The position numbers and the translations under genes were made by a program. DNA of 64,000 bases from Haloarchaeobius litoreus (lineage in GTDB: Archaea; Halobacteriota; Halobacteria; Halobacteriales; Natrialbaceae). The first letter of the stretch is position 1. Every line of letters starts with the position of its first letter. The DNA lies in the NCBI RefSeq assembly GCF_024495425.1, contig NZ_JANHJR010000002.1:992001-1056000 (forward strand). The letters are read 5' to 3'. Below the pieces are notes generated by a model that made no database searches, had not been told where the DNA came from, and saw only the letters and a list, made by a program, of their open reading frames with translations. Positions 1 through 7,823 of the stretch are shown here, piece after piece.

Positions 1-1
1 A

Positions 2-220
2 CAGCAGGGCCTGGAGACGGCGAGCGCCCGGAACGCGACCGCGCTCCGCGCCGCGCTGGAGTCGCCGCCGCCCGTCGTCGTGACACGCGCCGCCCACCGG
101 GACACCGTCGCCCGGGAGCTGGGTGGTGGCTACGAGCAGTACCCGGTACAGTTGACGGTGAACGGGACGAACACCGTCGTCTTCGTGAACGCGTCGGCCG
201 GGCGAGAGAGCAAGCGTTAA
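2..220 (+). CDS. C-terminal fragment of an unidentified protein
   Basis: An open frame enters from the left edge and ends at a TAA at 218-220, giving about 72 residues with normal haloarchaeal codon use. The visible tail contains PPVVVTRAAHRDTVARELG, then GYEQYPVQLTVNGTNTVVFV. It reads like the C-terminal periplasmic end of a membrane glycosyltransferase-like protein of the Agl23/TIGR03663 type, in which a final segment on a residue-clearing or strand motif is common, but this is a weak impression from a fragment. No transmembrane segment or catalytic motif lies inside the visible part. The stop codon overlaps the probable TATA element of purK. Confidence 0.6.
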   Translation, partial: QQGLETASARNATALRAALESPPPVVVTRAAHRDTVARELGGGYEQYPVQLTVNGTNTVVFVNASAGRESKR

Positions 221-222
221 GC
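215..222 (+). promoter_or_regulatory. Probable TATA element of purK
   Basis: CGTTAAGC lies about 28-30 nt before the purK ATG at 248 and overlaps the stop codon of the preceding gene. The distance fits a leaderless haloarchaeal transcript. Confidence 0.4.
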
Positions 223-247
223 GCGCGCCTTCGGAACCCCCGACCAC

Positions 248-1402
248 ATGCCCGCGAGCCTACCAGGCCCGACGGTCGGCGTGGTCGGCGGTGGCCAGCT
301 CGGACGCATGCTCGGGGAGGCGGCTGCCCCCCTGGGCATCGAACTGGTCGTCCTCGACCCGACGCCGGACGCGCCGGCGGCCCAGGTCGCGACGGACCAG
401 CTCGTCGCCGACTTCGACGACGCCGACGCCATCCGCGACCTCGCCGAACGGTCCGACTTCCTCACCTTCGAGATCGAGCTCGCAGACCAGGAGAGCCTCG
501 ACGAGGTCAGCGACGCGACCGGCGTCCCCTGTCACCCCGACCCGGCGACGCTGTCGCTCATCCACGACAAGCTCCACCAGAAGGAGGCACTCGCCGACGC
601 CGGGGTTCCGGTGCCGCCGTTCCGCCGGGTCGACGACGCAGACGAACTGCGTGCCGCGCTGCACGAGCTCGGGACGCCGGCGATGCTGAAGGCCCGCACC
701 GGCGGCTACGACGGCCGGGGGAACGTCCCGGTCGAGTCCGTCGACGACGCCGCCGACGCGATGGACGCCGTCGGCGGGCCGGCGATGGTCGAGGCGTTCG
801 TCGACTACGAGCGCGAGATAAGCGTCGTCGCCGCGCAGGGCGACGGCGAGGTCTCGGTCTTCCCCGTCGGGGAGAACATCCACGAGGCGGAGATACTCCG
901 CGAGATGGTCGTCCCGTCGCGCTCGTCCGACGCCGTGCTCGCGGCGGCCGAGCAGGTGGGACGTGACGTGCTCGAACTGCTCGACGGGCGCGGGGTCTAC
1001 GCCATCGAGCTGTTCGAGACGACCGACGGGCGCATCCTCGTCAACGAGATCGCCCCGCGACCGCACAACTCCGGGCACTGGTCCATCGAGGGCGCACTCA
1101 CCTCGCAGTTCGAACAGCACCTCCGCGCGGTCGTGGGCTGGCCGCTCGGTGCGACCGACCTCCGTGCGCCGACCGTGACGAAGAACGTCCTCGCCGACGG
1201 CGACGACTCCCGTCCCGCGCGGGTCGGCGGCGTCTCCGAGGTGCTCGCGACGCCCGGCGCGAACCTGCACTGGTACGGCAAACGGGAGGCCCGGCCGTTG
1301 CGGAAGATGGGCCACGTCACACAGGTCGCGACCGGCGACGAATCGCGCGAAGAGCTGCTCGCGAGCGCCCGCTCGCTCGTCGACGGCCTCGGCTTCGACT
1401 GA
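248..1402 (+). CDS. purK: N5-carboxyaminoimidazole ribonucleotide synthase PurK
   Basis: 384 residues, an ATP-grasp enzyme that carboxylates AIR to N5-CAIR with ATP and bicarbonate in purine synthesis. The N-terminal nucleotide-fold motif GVVGGGQLGRML (about residues 10-21) is characteristic of PurK. KARTGGYDGRGN (about 147-158) is the ATP-grasp glycine-rich loop region, and IELFETTDGRILVNEIAPRP followed by HNSGHW gives the Mg/ATP-binding Glu and Asn residues of the family. Full length. The ATG at 248 fits a leaderless start. purE follows after 30 nt on the same strand, so the two steps of AIR carboxylation are probably co-transcribed. Confidence 0.96.
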   Translation: MPASLPGPTVGVVGGGQLGRMLGEAAAPLGIELVVLDPTPDAPAAQVATDQLVADFDDADAIRDLAERSDFLTFEIELADQESLDEVSDATGVPCHPDPATLSLIHDKLHQKEALADAGVPVPPFRRVDDADELRAALHELGTPAMLKARTGGYDGRGNVPVESVDDAADAMDAVGGPAMVEAFVDYEREISVVAAQGDGEVSVFPVGENIHEAEILREMVVPSRSSDAVLAAAEQVGRDVLELLDGRGVYAIELFETTDGRILVNEIAPRPHNSGHWSIEGALTSQFEQHLRAVVGWPLGATDLRAPTVTKNVLADGDDSRPARVGGVSEVLATPGANLHWYGKREARPLRKMGHVTQVATGDESREELLASARSLVDGLGFD

Positions 1403-1432
1403 CCACCTGCGACCCGCAACCACCGACATCAC

Positions 1433-2074
1433 ATGACCGACGAACTCGACGACCTCATCGACGACCTGCACGCGGAGGCACAGCGCGACCGACCCGACGA
1501 GGACACCCCGGACGTGGGCATCGTCATGGGCTCGGACTCCGACCTCGACGTGATGATGGGCTCGGAGACGGGCCGTCCCGGCGCGTACGACGCGCTCGTG
1601 GACGAACTCGGCTTCGCCGAGGTGACGGACTACGACGACCCGCCCGAGGAGCGGTTCACCTTCGAGACGTACGTCGTCTCGGCGCACCGCACGCCCGAAC
1701 TGATGTACGCCTACGCGGAGACCGCCGAGGCCCGCGGCATCGACGTCGTCATCGCCGGGGCCGGCGGGAAGTCCGCCGACCTGCCGAACATGACCGCGTC
1801 CATCGCCTACCCGGTGCCGGTCGTCGGCGTCCCGGTGCAGGAGAAGTCCGTTGACTCGGTCATCGGGATGCCCCAGGGCGCGCCGCTGACCGCCGTCGAC
1901 GCCGGGAAGTCATTCAACGCCGCGCTCTCGGCCGCACAGATCCTGGCACGGGAGCACACCGAACTTCGCGACCGGCTCGTCGACTACCACGAGGGGCTGA
2001 AGGGCGACGTGGCACGCACCTCGCGGGACCTCCACGAGCTCGGTACGCCCGGGTTCAAGGAACGGCGAGACTGA
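1433..2074 (+). CDS. purE: N5-CAIR mutase PurE
   Basis: 213 residues; converts N5-CAIR to CAIR, the step after PurK. The class I PurE signatures are present: VMGSDSDLDVM (about 29-39), VVSAHRTPELM (about 82-92), AGAGGKSADLPNM and VGVPVQ. The protein is longer than the 160-170 residues of bacterial PurE. The extra length is an acidic N-terminal extension of about 25 residues and an insertion of roughly 30 residues between the substrate-binding MGSDSD and SAHRTPE motifs that contains DYDDPPEERFTFETY. In operon with purK. Confidence 0.95.
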   Translation: MTDELDDLIDDLHAEAQRDRPDEDTPDVGIVMGSDSDLDVMMGSETGRPGAYDALVDELGFAEVTDYDDPPEERFTFETYVVSAHRTPELMYAYAETAEARGIDVVIAGAGGKSADLPNMTASIAYPVPVVGVPVQEKSVDSVIGMPQGAPLTAVDAGKSFNAALSAAQILAREHTELRDRLVDYHEGLKGDVARTSRDLHELGTPGFKERRD

Positions 2075-2225
2075 CGAGGCCACTGCCCGACCCCGATTAC
2101 TCTCCCGGCAGTCCGTCGGGGAGTTCCGCTGCCCGGAGCCTCACTTAAAAACTCCCGTACCCACTCGGCCGTGAACGTTTCCGGGACTGGAACCGGGGCA
2201 AACCTCGGGAAATCGCAAGAATCAA

Positions 2226-2236
2226 CCCTTATATGG
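2226..2236 (+). promoter_or_regulatory. TATA element of the nuo operon
   Basis: CCCTTATATGG lies about 45 nt before the chosen nuoA ATG. Initiation about 25 nt downstream would fall near 2258, which excludes the in-frame ATG at 2233 inside the box as the real start of nuoA. The 2075-2225 stretch before it shows no gene. Confidence 0.6.
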
Positions 2237-2274
2237 GTGCGCTTCAAAGCCCCGGATGTTACGGAGAATACGGC

Positions 2275-2685
2275 ATGAATCCATGGATAGCCATTGGGGC
2301 GCTCGCGCTCGTCGGCGTGCTGATTCCGGTCGGCATGATGTCGGTCTCGGCACTGCTCAGGCCGAGCGTTCCTGAAGACAGCAAGCGCGCCACCTACGAG
2401 AGTGGTGAGGTCCCGACAGGAGGGACCCACATCCGCTTCAACATCCAGTACTACATGGTCGCACTGCTGTTCGTCATCTTCGACATCGAGACCGTCCTCA
2501 TCTTCCCGTGGACGGTCATCTACGGCTCTGCACTCGAAGGTGGGACAGCACTCGGCCCCGTACTGGTCCCGATGCTGGTGTTCATCACCGTGCTCGTCGC
2601 TGGTCTGGCATGGGCCTGGCACAACGGCGCGGTGAAGTGGGCCAAGAGCGCGCGCTCGGAATCGCAGGTACAGGCAAAACGATGA
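2275..2685 (+). CDS. nuoA: Complex I subunit NuoA
   Basis: 136 residues from ATG 2275. Small membrane subunit of the NADH:quinone oxidoreductase-like complex. Three hydrophobic segments are visible: MNPWIAIGALALVGVLIPVG at the N-terminus, YMVALLFVIFDIETVLIFPW with the conserved FDIE motif, and LVPMLVFITVLVAGLAWAW. YESGE in the first loop is also a NuoA hallmark. An upstream in-frame ATG at 2233 overlaps the TATA box and is rejected. The 3' end overlaps nuoB by 4 nt (ATGA), indicating translational coupling. Confidence 0.93.
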   Translation: MNPWIAIGALALVGVLIPVGMMSVSALLRPSVPEDSKRATYESGEVPTGGTHIRFNIQYYMVALLFVIFDIETVLIFPWTVIYGSALEGGTALGPVLVPMLVFITVLVAGLAWAWHNGAVKWAKSARSESQVQAKR

Positions 2686-3383
2686 GTAGCGACAACCCTA
2701 TCGACGGCGGGAGTACAGACATGCTGACAGACACACGCGACGCCCGCATGGGCGAGGGGCTGGACGACCGCTTCAACTCGCGGCTCCGTGAGGCGTTCGG
2801 CTCGTCCCCGTTCATCCTCACCAAGTTCGACAAGTTCATGAACTGGGTGCGCGGGTCGTCGATGTTCATGCTGCAGTTCGGTATCGCGTGCTGCAGCATC
2901 GAGATGATCCACACGTACGCGATCAAGCACGACCTCGACCGCTTCGGGGCGGGCATCCCGCGTGCGTCGCCGCGACAGGCGGACGTCATCATCGTGCCGG
3001 GGACCATCGTCTCCAAGTTCGCCCCGCGCATGAAGCGCGTCTACGACCAGATGCCCGAGCCGAAGTTCGTCGTCGGCATGGGCTCGTGTACCATCTCCGG
3101 CGGCCCGTTCCAGGAGGGGTACAACGTCATCAAGGGCGCCGAGGAGGTCATCCCGGTGGACATCCACGTCCCCGGCTGCCCGCCGCGCCCCGAGGCGCTG
3201 GTCTACGGCGTCGCGAAGCTCCAGGAGCGCATCGCAAACGGCGAGTCCTCGCCCGTCGTGGTCAAGCCGTACGAGCTCGAACAGTTCGGCGACATGCCCA
3301 AGGACGAGGTCGTCGAGAAGCTCGCCGACCAGATCGACGAGGACACCCTCGCGATGCGGTACAACTGGGTTGATTCGCCATGA
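2682..3383 (+). CDS. nuoB: Complex I subunit NuoB (N2 cluster)
   Basis: 233 residues. Binds the terminal 4Fe-4S cluster N2 next to the quinone site. The tandem cysteines are in FGIACCSIEM, with further ligands in MGSCTISGGPF and HVPGCPPRPEAL. An acidic N-terminal extension of about 50 residues precedes the conserved core, as is usual in haloarchaea. Overlaps nuoA at its start and nuoCD at its end, each by 4 nt. Confidence 0.96.
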   Translation: MSSDNPIDGGSTDMLTDTRDARMGEGLDDRFNSRLREAFGSSPFILTKFDKFMNWVRGSSMFMLQFGIACCSIEMIHTYAIKHDLDRFGAGIPRASPRQADVIIVPGTIVSKFAPRMKRVYDQMPEPKFVVGMGSCTISGGPFQEGYNVIKGAEEVIPVDIHVPGCPPRPEALVYGVAKLQERIANGESSPVVVKPYELEQFGDMPKDEVVEKLADQIDEDTLAMRYNWVDSP

Positions 3384-5050
3384 GCGTCGAGGAGACCGAG
3401 GAGACACCGGAGATCGAAGCCGGCTCCACCGTCGAGGACGAGGTGCTCGAGACGCTCGGCGACACCGTCCAGAACACCGAGGAACACCTGAACGCCGACG
3501 CGTCCGTTGTCGTCCGGCCGGACCAGGTGCAGGACGCGCTGTTCGCACTTCGGGACGACATGGGCTACGACCACCTCTCGTGTGTCACCGCCCAGGAGTA
3601 CGAGGACCGCTACGAGTCCATCTACCACATGAAGCAGTACGACGACCCGACCCAGGAGGTCAGCGTCGTCGTCCCGGCCTCGAAGGACGAGCCAGTCAGC
3701 CAGACCGCGGAGCCGGTGTTCCGGACCGCCGACTGGCACGAGCGCGAGGCGTACGACCTCGTCGGCATCAACTACGAGGGCCACCCGGACCCGCGGCGCA
3801 TCCTGCTGCCGGACACCTGGCAGGGCCACCCGCTCGGCCACGACTACGACCAGGACAGCCCGCAGATCGTCACGCTCGGCGAGTGGGACAACCCGCTCCG
3901 TGACGACCACATGGACAACGAGGCGGACACGATGTTCCTCAACATCGGCCCGCACCACCCGGCGACCCACGGTGTGCTGCACGTCAAGACGGTGCTGGAC
4001 GGCGAGACCGTCGCGGACGTGGACCCGGACATCGGCTACCTCCACCGCTGCGAGGAGCAGATGTGCCAGAACGGCACCTACCGCCACCAGATCATGCCGT
4101 ACCCCGACCGCTGGGACTACGTCTCCGCCGGCATCCTCAACGAGTGGGCGTACGCCCGTGCCGCGGAGGACCTCGCGGACATCGAGGTGCCGGAGTACGC
4201 GCAGGTCATCCGGACGATGTCCGCCGAGCTGTGTCGCATCGCCGCGCACATGCTCGCGCTCGGGACGTTCGCGCTGGACGTCTTCGGCGACTTCACGGCC
4301 ATCTTCCAGTACTCGTTCCGCGACCGCGAGGTCATCCAGAACATCCTGGAGGACCTCACCGGCCAGCGGATGATGTTCAACTACTTCCGCCTCGGCGGTG
4401 TCGCCTGGGACCTGCCCGAGCCCCGCGAGGAGTTCTTCGAGAAGACGCGTGACTTCCTCGAGGAGATGCCCGCGAAGCTGGAGGAGTACCACGACCTCAT
4501 CACGGGCAACGAGATCTTCCAGCTCCGCTGTGTCAACACCGGCATCCTCGAACCCGAGGTCGCAAAGAGCTACGGCGCGACCGGACCGGTCGCCCGTGGC
4601 TCCGGCATCGACTACGACCTGCGGCGCGACGACCCGTACGGCTACTACGACGAGCTCGACTGGGACGTCGTCACCGAGGACGGCTGCGACAACTTCTCGC
4701 GCGTCCTCGTGCGCATGCAGGAGGTCGAGGAGTCCGCGAAGATAATCGAGCAGTGCATCGACCTGCTCGAGGAGTGGCCGGAGGACGACCGGACCATCCA
4801 GTCCAACGTCCCCCGCACGCTCAAGCCGGACCCGGACACCGAGACCTACCGCGCCGTCGAGGCCGCGAAAGGCGAACTCGGCATCTACATCCGCTCGGAC
4901 GGCACGGACAAGCCCGGCCGGTTCAAGATCCGGAGCCCGTGCTTCTCCAACCTGCAGACGCTGGGCGAGATGTCCGAGGGCGAGTACATCCCGGACCTCA
5001 TCGCCTCGCTCGGTAGCCTCGACATCGTGCTCGGGGAGGTGGACCGCTGA
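3380..5050 (+). CDS. nuoCD: Fused complex I subunit NuoCD
   Basis: 556 residues joining the 30-kDa NuoC and 49-kDa NuoD subunits. Residues about 35-165 are NuoC-like (VFRTADWHEREAYDLVGINY is the family signature region). A linker carrying DDHMDNEADTMFLNIGPHHP leads into NuoD, whose GPHHPATHG loop (about 193-201) borders the quinone pocket. IGYLHRCEEQ and the terminal FSNLQTLGEM ... DIVLGEVDR are also NuoD features. Fusion of C and D is known in several bacteria and archaea. Coupled to nuoB (ATGA) and nuoH (1-nt overlap). Confidence 0.95.
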   Translation: MSVEETEETPEIEAGSTVEDEVLETLGDTVQNTEEHLNADASVVVRPDQVQDALFALRDDMGYDHLSCVTAQEYEDRYESIYHMKQYDDPTQEVSVVVPASKDEPVSQTAEPVFRTADWHEREAYDLVGINYEGHPDPRRILLPDTWQGHPLGHDYDQDSPQIVTLGEWDNPLRDDHMDNEADTMFLNIGPHHPATHGVLHVKTVLDGETVADVDPDIGYLHRCEEQMCQNGTYRHQIMPYPDRWDYVSAGILNEWAYARAAEDLADIEVPEYAQVIRTMSAELCRIAAHMLALGTFALDVFGDFTAIFQYSFRDREVIQNILEDLTGQRMMFNYFRLGGVAWDLPEPREEFFEKTRDFLEEMPAKLEEYHDLITGNEIFQLRCVNTGILEPEVAKSYGATGPVARGSGIDYDLRRDDPYGYYDELDWDVVTEDGCDNFSRVLVRMQEVEESAKIIEQCIDLLEEWPEDDRTIQSNVPRTLKPDPDTETYRAVEAAKGELGIYIRSDGTDKPGRFKIRSPCFSNLQTLGEMSEGEYIPDLIASLGSLDIVLGEVDR

Positions 5051-6120
5051 TGGTGACGGAGCAGATGCTCCCGGAGACACTCCGGACGATGATCGGCCTG
5101 CCCGACTCGGTGCTCGGCCAGGCCATCGCGGCGTTCATCGCCGCGTTCCTCGTCGGCAACGTGATGCTCGCGTACACGGGCGTCGCGGGCCCGTGGGCGA
5201 AGCGGAAGATCACCGCCGCGTTCACCGACCGCATCGCGGTCGACCGCATCGGACCGTTCGGGCTGCTCATCATCGTGGCCGACGCGGTCAGGCTCCTCGC
5301 GAAGGAGCTCATCATCCCCGAGAACGCCGACCGCCCGGCGTACGACCTCGCACCGGTCGTCGTCGCGGGCTCGGCGATGCTCGGCTTCGCGGTCATCCCG
5401 ATGGGCGGACTCGGCCCGTTGAACATCCAGCTCGCCGACCCCGAGTCGGGGCTGGTGTACGTGTTCGCGGTCGCGTCCATCGCGACGCTCGGCCTGACGA
5501 TGGCCGGCTACGCGTCGTCGAACAAGTACTCGATGCTCGGCGCCCTGCGCGCCATCGCACAGAACCTCGCGTACGAGATCCCGCTCGTCCTCACGGGCGC
5601 GTCCGTCGTGCTGTTCACGCAGTCGCTCCAGATGAGCGAGATCGTCGCCGTCCAGCAGGAGACGCTGGTGACCATCGCGGGGTTCTCGATCCCCTCGTGG
5701 TTCGCGTTCGTGAACCCGTTCGCGTTCGCGCTGTTCATGGTCGCGAACCTCGCCGAGGTCGGGCGTAACCCGTTCGACATCCCGGAGGCACCGACCGAGA
5801 TCGTCGCAGGCTACCAGACCGAGTACTCCTCGGTCTACTTCGTCCTCATCTACCTGGGCGAGTTCCTGCACATCTTCCTCGGTGGCGCCATCATCGCGAC
5901 GCTGTTCCTGGGCGGCGCTGCCGGCCCGGGTCCGGAGTCCATCGGCTTCCTCTGGTTCACGGCCAAGATCTGGGGCGTGTTCCTGTTCACGCAGTGGGCA
6001 CGCTCGGCGGTCCCGCGTGTTCGCATCGACCAGCTCATCGAGATCGGCTGGAAGGGGATGCTCGTGCTCTCCTTCGCGAACCTGCTGCTGACCGCACTCC
6101 TTGTCGGGGTGATTGCATGA
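5050..6120 (+). CDS. nuoH: Complex I subunit NuoH
   Basis: 356 residues, about eight transmembrane helices. This membrane subunit forms the quinone entry chamber and links the peripheral arm to the antiporter-like subunits. Conserved landmarks are RIGPFGLLIIVADAVRLLAKE (about 58-78), ANLAEVGRNPFDIPEAPTE and EYSSVYFVLIYLGEF, with the acidic loop-5 residues of the family. Starts on the last base of the nuoCD stop and ends in an ATGA overlap with nuoI. Confidence 0.95.
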   Translation: MVTEQMLPETLRTMIGLPDSVLGQAIAAFIAAFLVGNVMLAYTGVAGPWAKRKITAAFTDRIAVDRIGPFGLLIIVADAVRLLAKELIIPENADRPAYDLAPVVVAGSAMLGFAVIPMGGLGPLNIQLADPESGLVYVFAVASIATLGLTMAGYASSNKYSMLGALRAIAQNLAYEIPLVLTGASVVLFTQSLQMSEIVAVQQETLVTIAGFSIPSWFAFVNPFAFALFMVANLAEVGRNPFDIPEAPTEIVAGYQTEYSSVYFVLIYLGEFLHIFLGGAIIATLFLGGAAGPGPESIGFLWFTAKIWGVFLFTQWARSAVPRVRIDQLIEIGWKGMLVLSFANLLLTALLVGVIA

Positions 6121-6578
6121 TCGGCATACTCAAATCCATGGCGACCACGATGAAGCACGCGCTGGACGGTGAGACGTTCACCGTCGAGTACCCGGAGACA
6201 CCGCCCGAGGTCTCGCCGCGGTTCCGCGGCATCCACAAGTTCAGCCAGGAACGGTGTATCTGGTGCCGTCAGTGCGAGAACGTGTGTCCGAACGACACCA
6301 TCCACATCGTGACCGACGCACAGCGCAACGGCGAGGAGTACAACCTCCACATCGGCCAGTGCATCTACTGCCGGCTCTGTGAGGAGGTCTGCCCGGTGGA
6401 CGCGATCCTGCTCACGCAGAACTTCGAGTTCACGGGCGACACGAAGGACGACCTCGTCTACAACAAGGAACAGCTCAAGAGCGTCCCCTGGTACAAGGAC
6501 ATCGACCCCCTCGAGTCCCGCGAACCGGACCGCGGTGCGTGGATCGGCGAGGGCGACGGCGAGGTCGATTACCAGTAG
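6117..6578 (+). CDS. nuoI: Complex I subunit NuoI (two 4Fe-4S clusters)
   Basis: 153 residues from ATG 6117, which overlaps the nuoH stop; a longer in-frame reading from 5994 lies entirely within nuoH. Two ferredoxin motifs are visible: CIWCRQCENVCP and CIYCRLCEEVCP, which carry clusters N6a and N6b on the path to NuoB. The C-terminal acidic tail (EPDRGAWIGEGDGEVDYQ) is a haloarchaeal addition. Confidence 0.95.
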   Translation: MIGILKSMATTMKHALDGETFTVEYPETPPEVSPRFRGIHKFSQERCIWCRQCENVCPNDTIHIVTDAQRNGEEYNLHIGQCIYCRLCEEVCPVDAILLTQNFEFTGDTKDDLVYNKEQLKSVPWYKDIDPLESREPDRGAWIGEGDGEVDYQ

Positions 6579-6631
6579 ACGGTACGGCCGTCTCGAAATC
6601 TTCAACATACAGCGATAGGAGAACCCAAACA

Positions 6632-6901
6632 ATGGCACTCGCAGAACTCGTCGCCTTCGCGCTCTTCGCCACCGTCACGGTGGCGAGTAGCGTCGGCGTC
6701 GTCCTCGTGGAAGACGTGTGGCACTCCGCACTCTTCCTGGGCGTCGCGCTACTCAGCGTCGCGGTACACTACGTGATGCAACAGGCCGAGTTCCTCGCCG
6801 CGATGCAGATTCTGGTCTACGTCGGCGGGGTACTCGTCCTGATCACGTTCGCCGTGATGCTCATGCGTGAAGACGACACGACGGAGGTGGTAGAGGCATG
6901 A
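6632..6901 (+). CDS. nuoJ1: Complex I subunit NuoJ, N-terminal half (J1)
   Basis: 89 residues from ATG 6632. Three hydrophobic segments, with NuoJ-type features VEDVWHSALFLGVALLSVA and EFLAAMQILVYVGGVLVLIT; the latter corresponds to TM3 of NuoJ, whose pi-bulge is mechanistically important. In bacteria NuoJ is one chain; here it is split into two genes overlapping by 4 nt. A 53-nt gap separates it from nuoI, the largest gap in the operon. Confidence 0.9.
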   Translation: MALAELVAFALFATVTVASSVGVVLVEDVWHSALFLGVALLSVAVHYVMQQAEFLAAMQILVYVGGVLVLITFAVMLMREDDTTEVVEA

Positions 6902-7515
6902 CAACACGCCCGGAACTACGACTCGGTGGCCATCTGGCCCCGGGACTCGTCGCGGTCGCCCTGTTCGTCATCATGGCGGTCGTGTTCGTCGGCGCGCCGC
7001 TCGGTGACCCCGTCGGCTTCGACGAGGCGACGGCGATCCAGAACGAGACGTTGCAGTCCGACTCGCCGACCGGCGACTACGGTACCGTCAGCGCCGGTGG
7101 CTCGACGTACGCGGTCGCGTACAACACGGAGGACGGCTCGGAGGCGGCGAACGTCTCCGTCGCGAACGACCCCGGTGTCGGGGTCGACTTCCGCGAGGTC
7201 GACACGAACGGTGACGGCGAGACCGACACCGTCTACGCGATCTCGCGGACGAGCATCACCGAGAACATCGGGTACCTGATGTTCGGCATCGACAGCGACC
7301 AGCGCTCGGCGCCCGGTGAGACGTTCCTCGTCGCGTTCGAGATCATCGACCTGGTGCTCGTCGCGGCACTGGTCGGCGCGGTCGTCCTCGCCCGCCGCGA
7401 CGAAGGCGGCGAGGTCGTCACCGCACTCGGCCTGCGCGACGTGGACGAGCCGACCGGCACCGGTGCCGGACAGGTCGCCGCCGACGGCGGCACGGAAGAC
7501 GGAGGTGACAACTGA
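6898..7515 (+). CDS. nuoJ2: Complex I subunit NuoJ, C-terminal half (J2)
   Basis: 205 residues. A first membrane helix (residues about 14-35) and a last one (about 145-165, with FLVAFEIIDLVLVAALVGAV) match the distal helices of NuoJ. Between them lies an acidic hydrophilic insert of about 90 residues, rich in D/E/G/T, that would be exposed outside the membrane and has no counterpart in bacterial NuoJ. The C-terminal tail is also acidic. Ends directly at the nuoK ATG, with a good ribosome binding site (GGAGGTGA at 7501-7508) inside its own 3' end. Confidence 0.88.
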   Translation: MTTRPELRLGGHLAPGLVAVALFVIMAVVFVGAPLGDPVGFDEATAIQNETLQSDSPTGDYGTVSAGGSTYAVAYNTEDGSEAANVSVANDPGVGVDFREVDTNGDGETDTVYAISRTSITENIGYLMFGIDSDQRSAPGETFLVAFEIIDLVLVAALVGAVVLARRDEGGEVVTALGLRDVDEPTGTGAGQVAADGGTEDGGDN

Positions 7516-7821
7516 ATGGCAGTCGACACGACCTACTATCTCATCCTCTCGGCGGCGGTGTTCTGTACCGGCCTGTTCGGTATCCTGACCCGGCGGAACG
7601 CCCTGCTGTTCCTGATGTCGGTCGAGCTGATGCTCAACGCGGCGAACATCAACCTCGTCGCGTTCAGCCAGTACTACGGCAATCTCACCGGCCAGGTGTT
7701 CGCGCTCTTCACGATGGCACTCGCCGCCGCGGAGGTCGCCGTCGGTATCGGCATCATCCTCGTGCTGTATCGCAACTTCGAAGACATCGACGTGGCTGAG
7801 GCTGCAACAATGAGGTGGTAA
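7516..7821 (+). CDS. nuoK: Complex I subunit NuoK
   Basis: 101 residues, three transmembrane helices, related to MrpC. The membrane Glu residues of the family are visible in FLMSVELMLNAANINLV and AAAEVAVGIGIILVLYRN; they belong to the proton path. Stop-to-start distance from nuoJ2 is zero. Confidence 0.94.
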   Translation: MAVDTTYYLILSAAVFCTGLFGILTRRNALLFLMSVELMLNAANINLVAFSQYYGNLTGQVFALFTMALAAAEVAVGIGIILVLYRNFEDIDVAEAATMRW

Positions 7822-7823
7822 CG

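Noticed and set aside
2233..2274. Extended N-terminus of NuoA from ATG 2233
   Set aside because: The ATG lies in the TATA element, so it cannot be on the transcript; the conserved protein starts at 2275.
3203..5080. Long minus-strand open frame (625 codons) opposite nuoCD
   Set aside because: High-GC DNA gives long antisense frames; its codons mirror the acidic sense protein and it has no recognisable domain.
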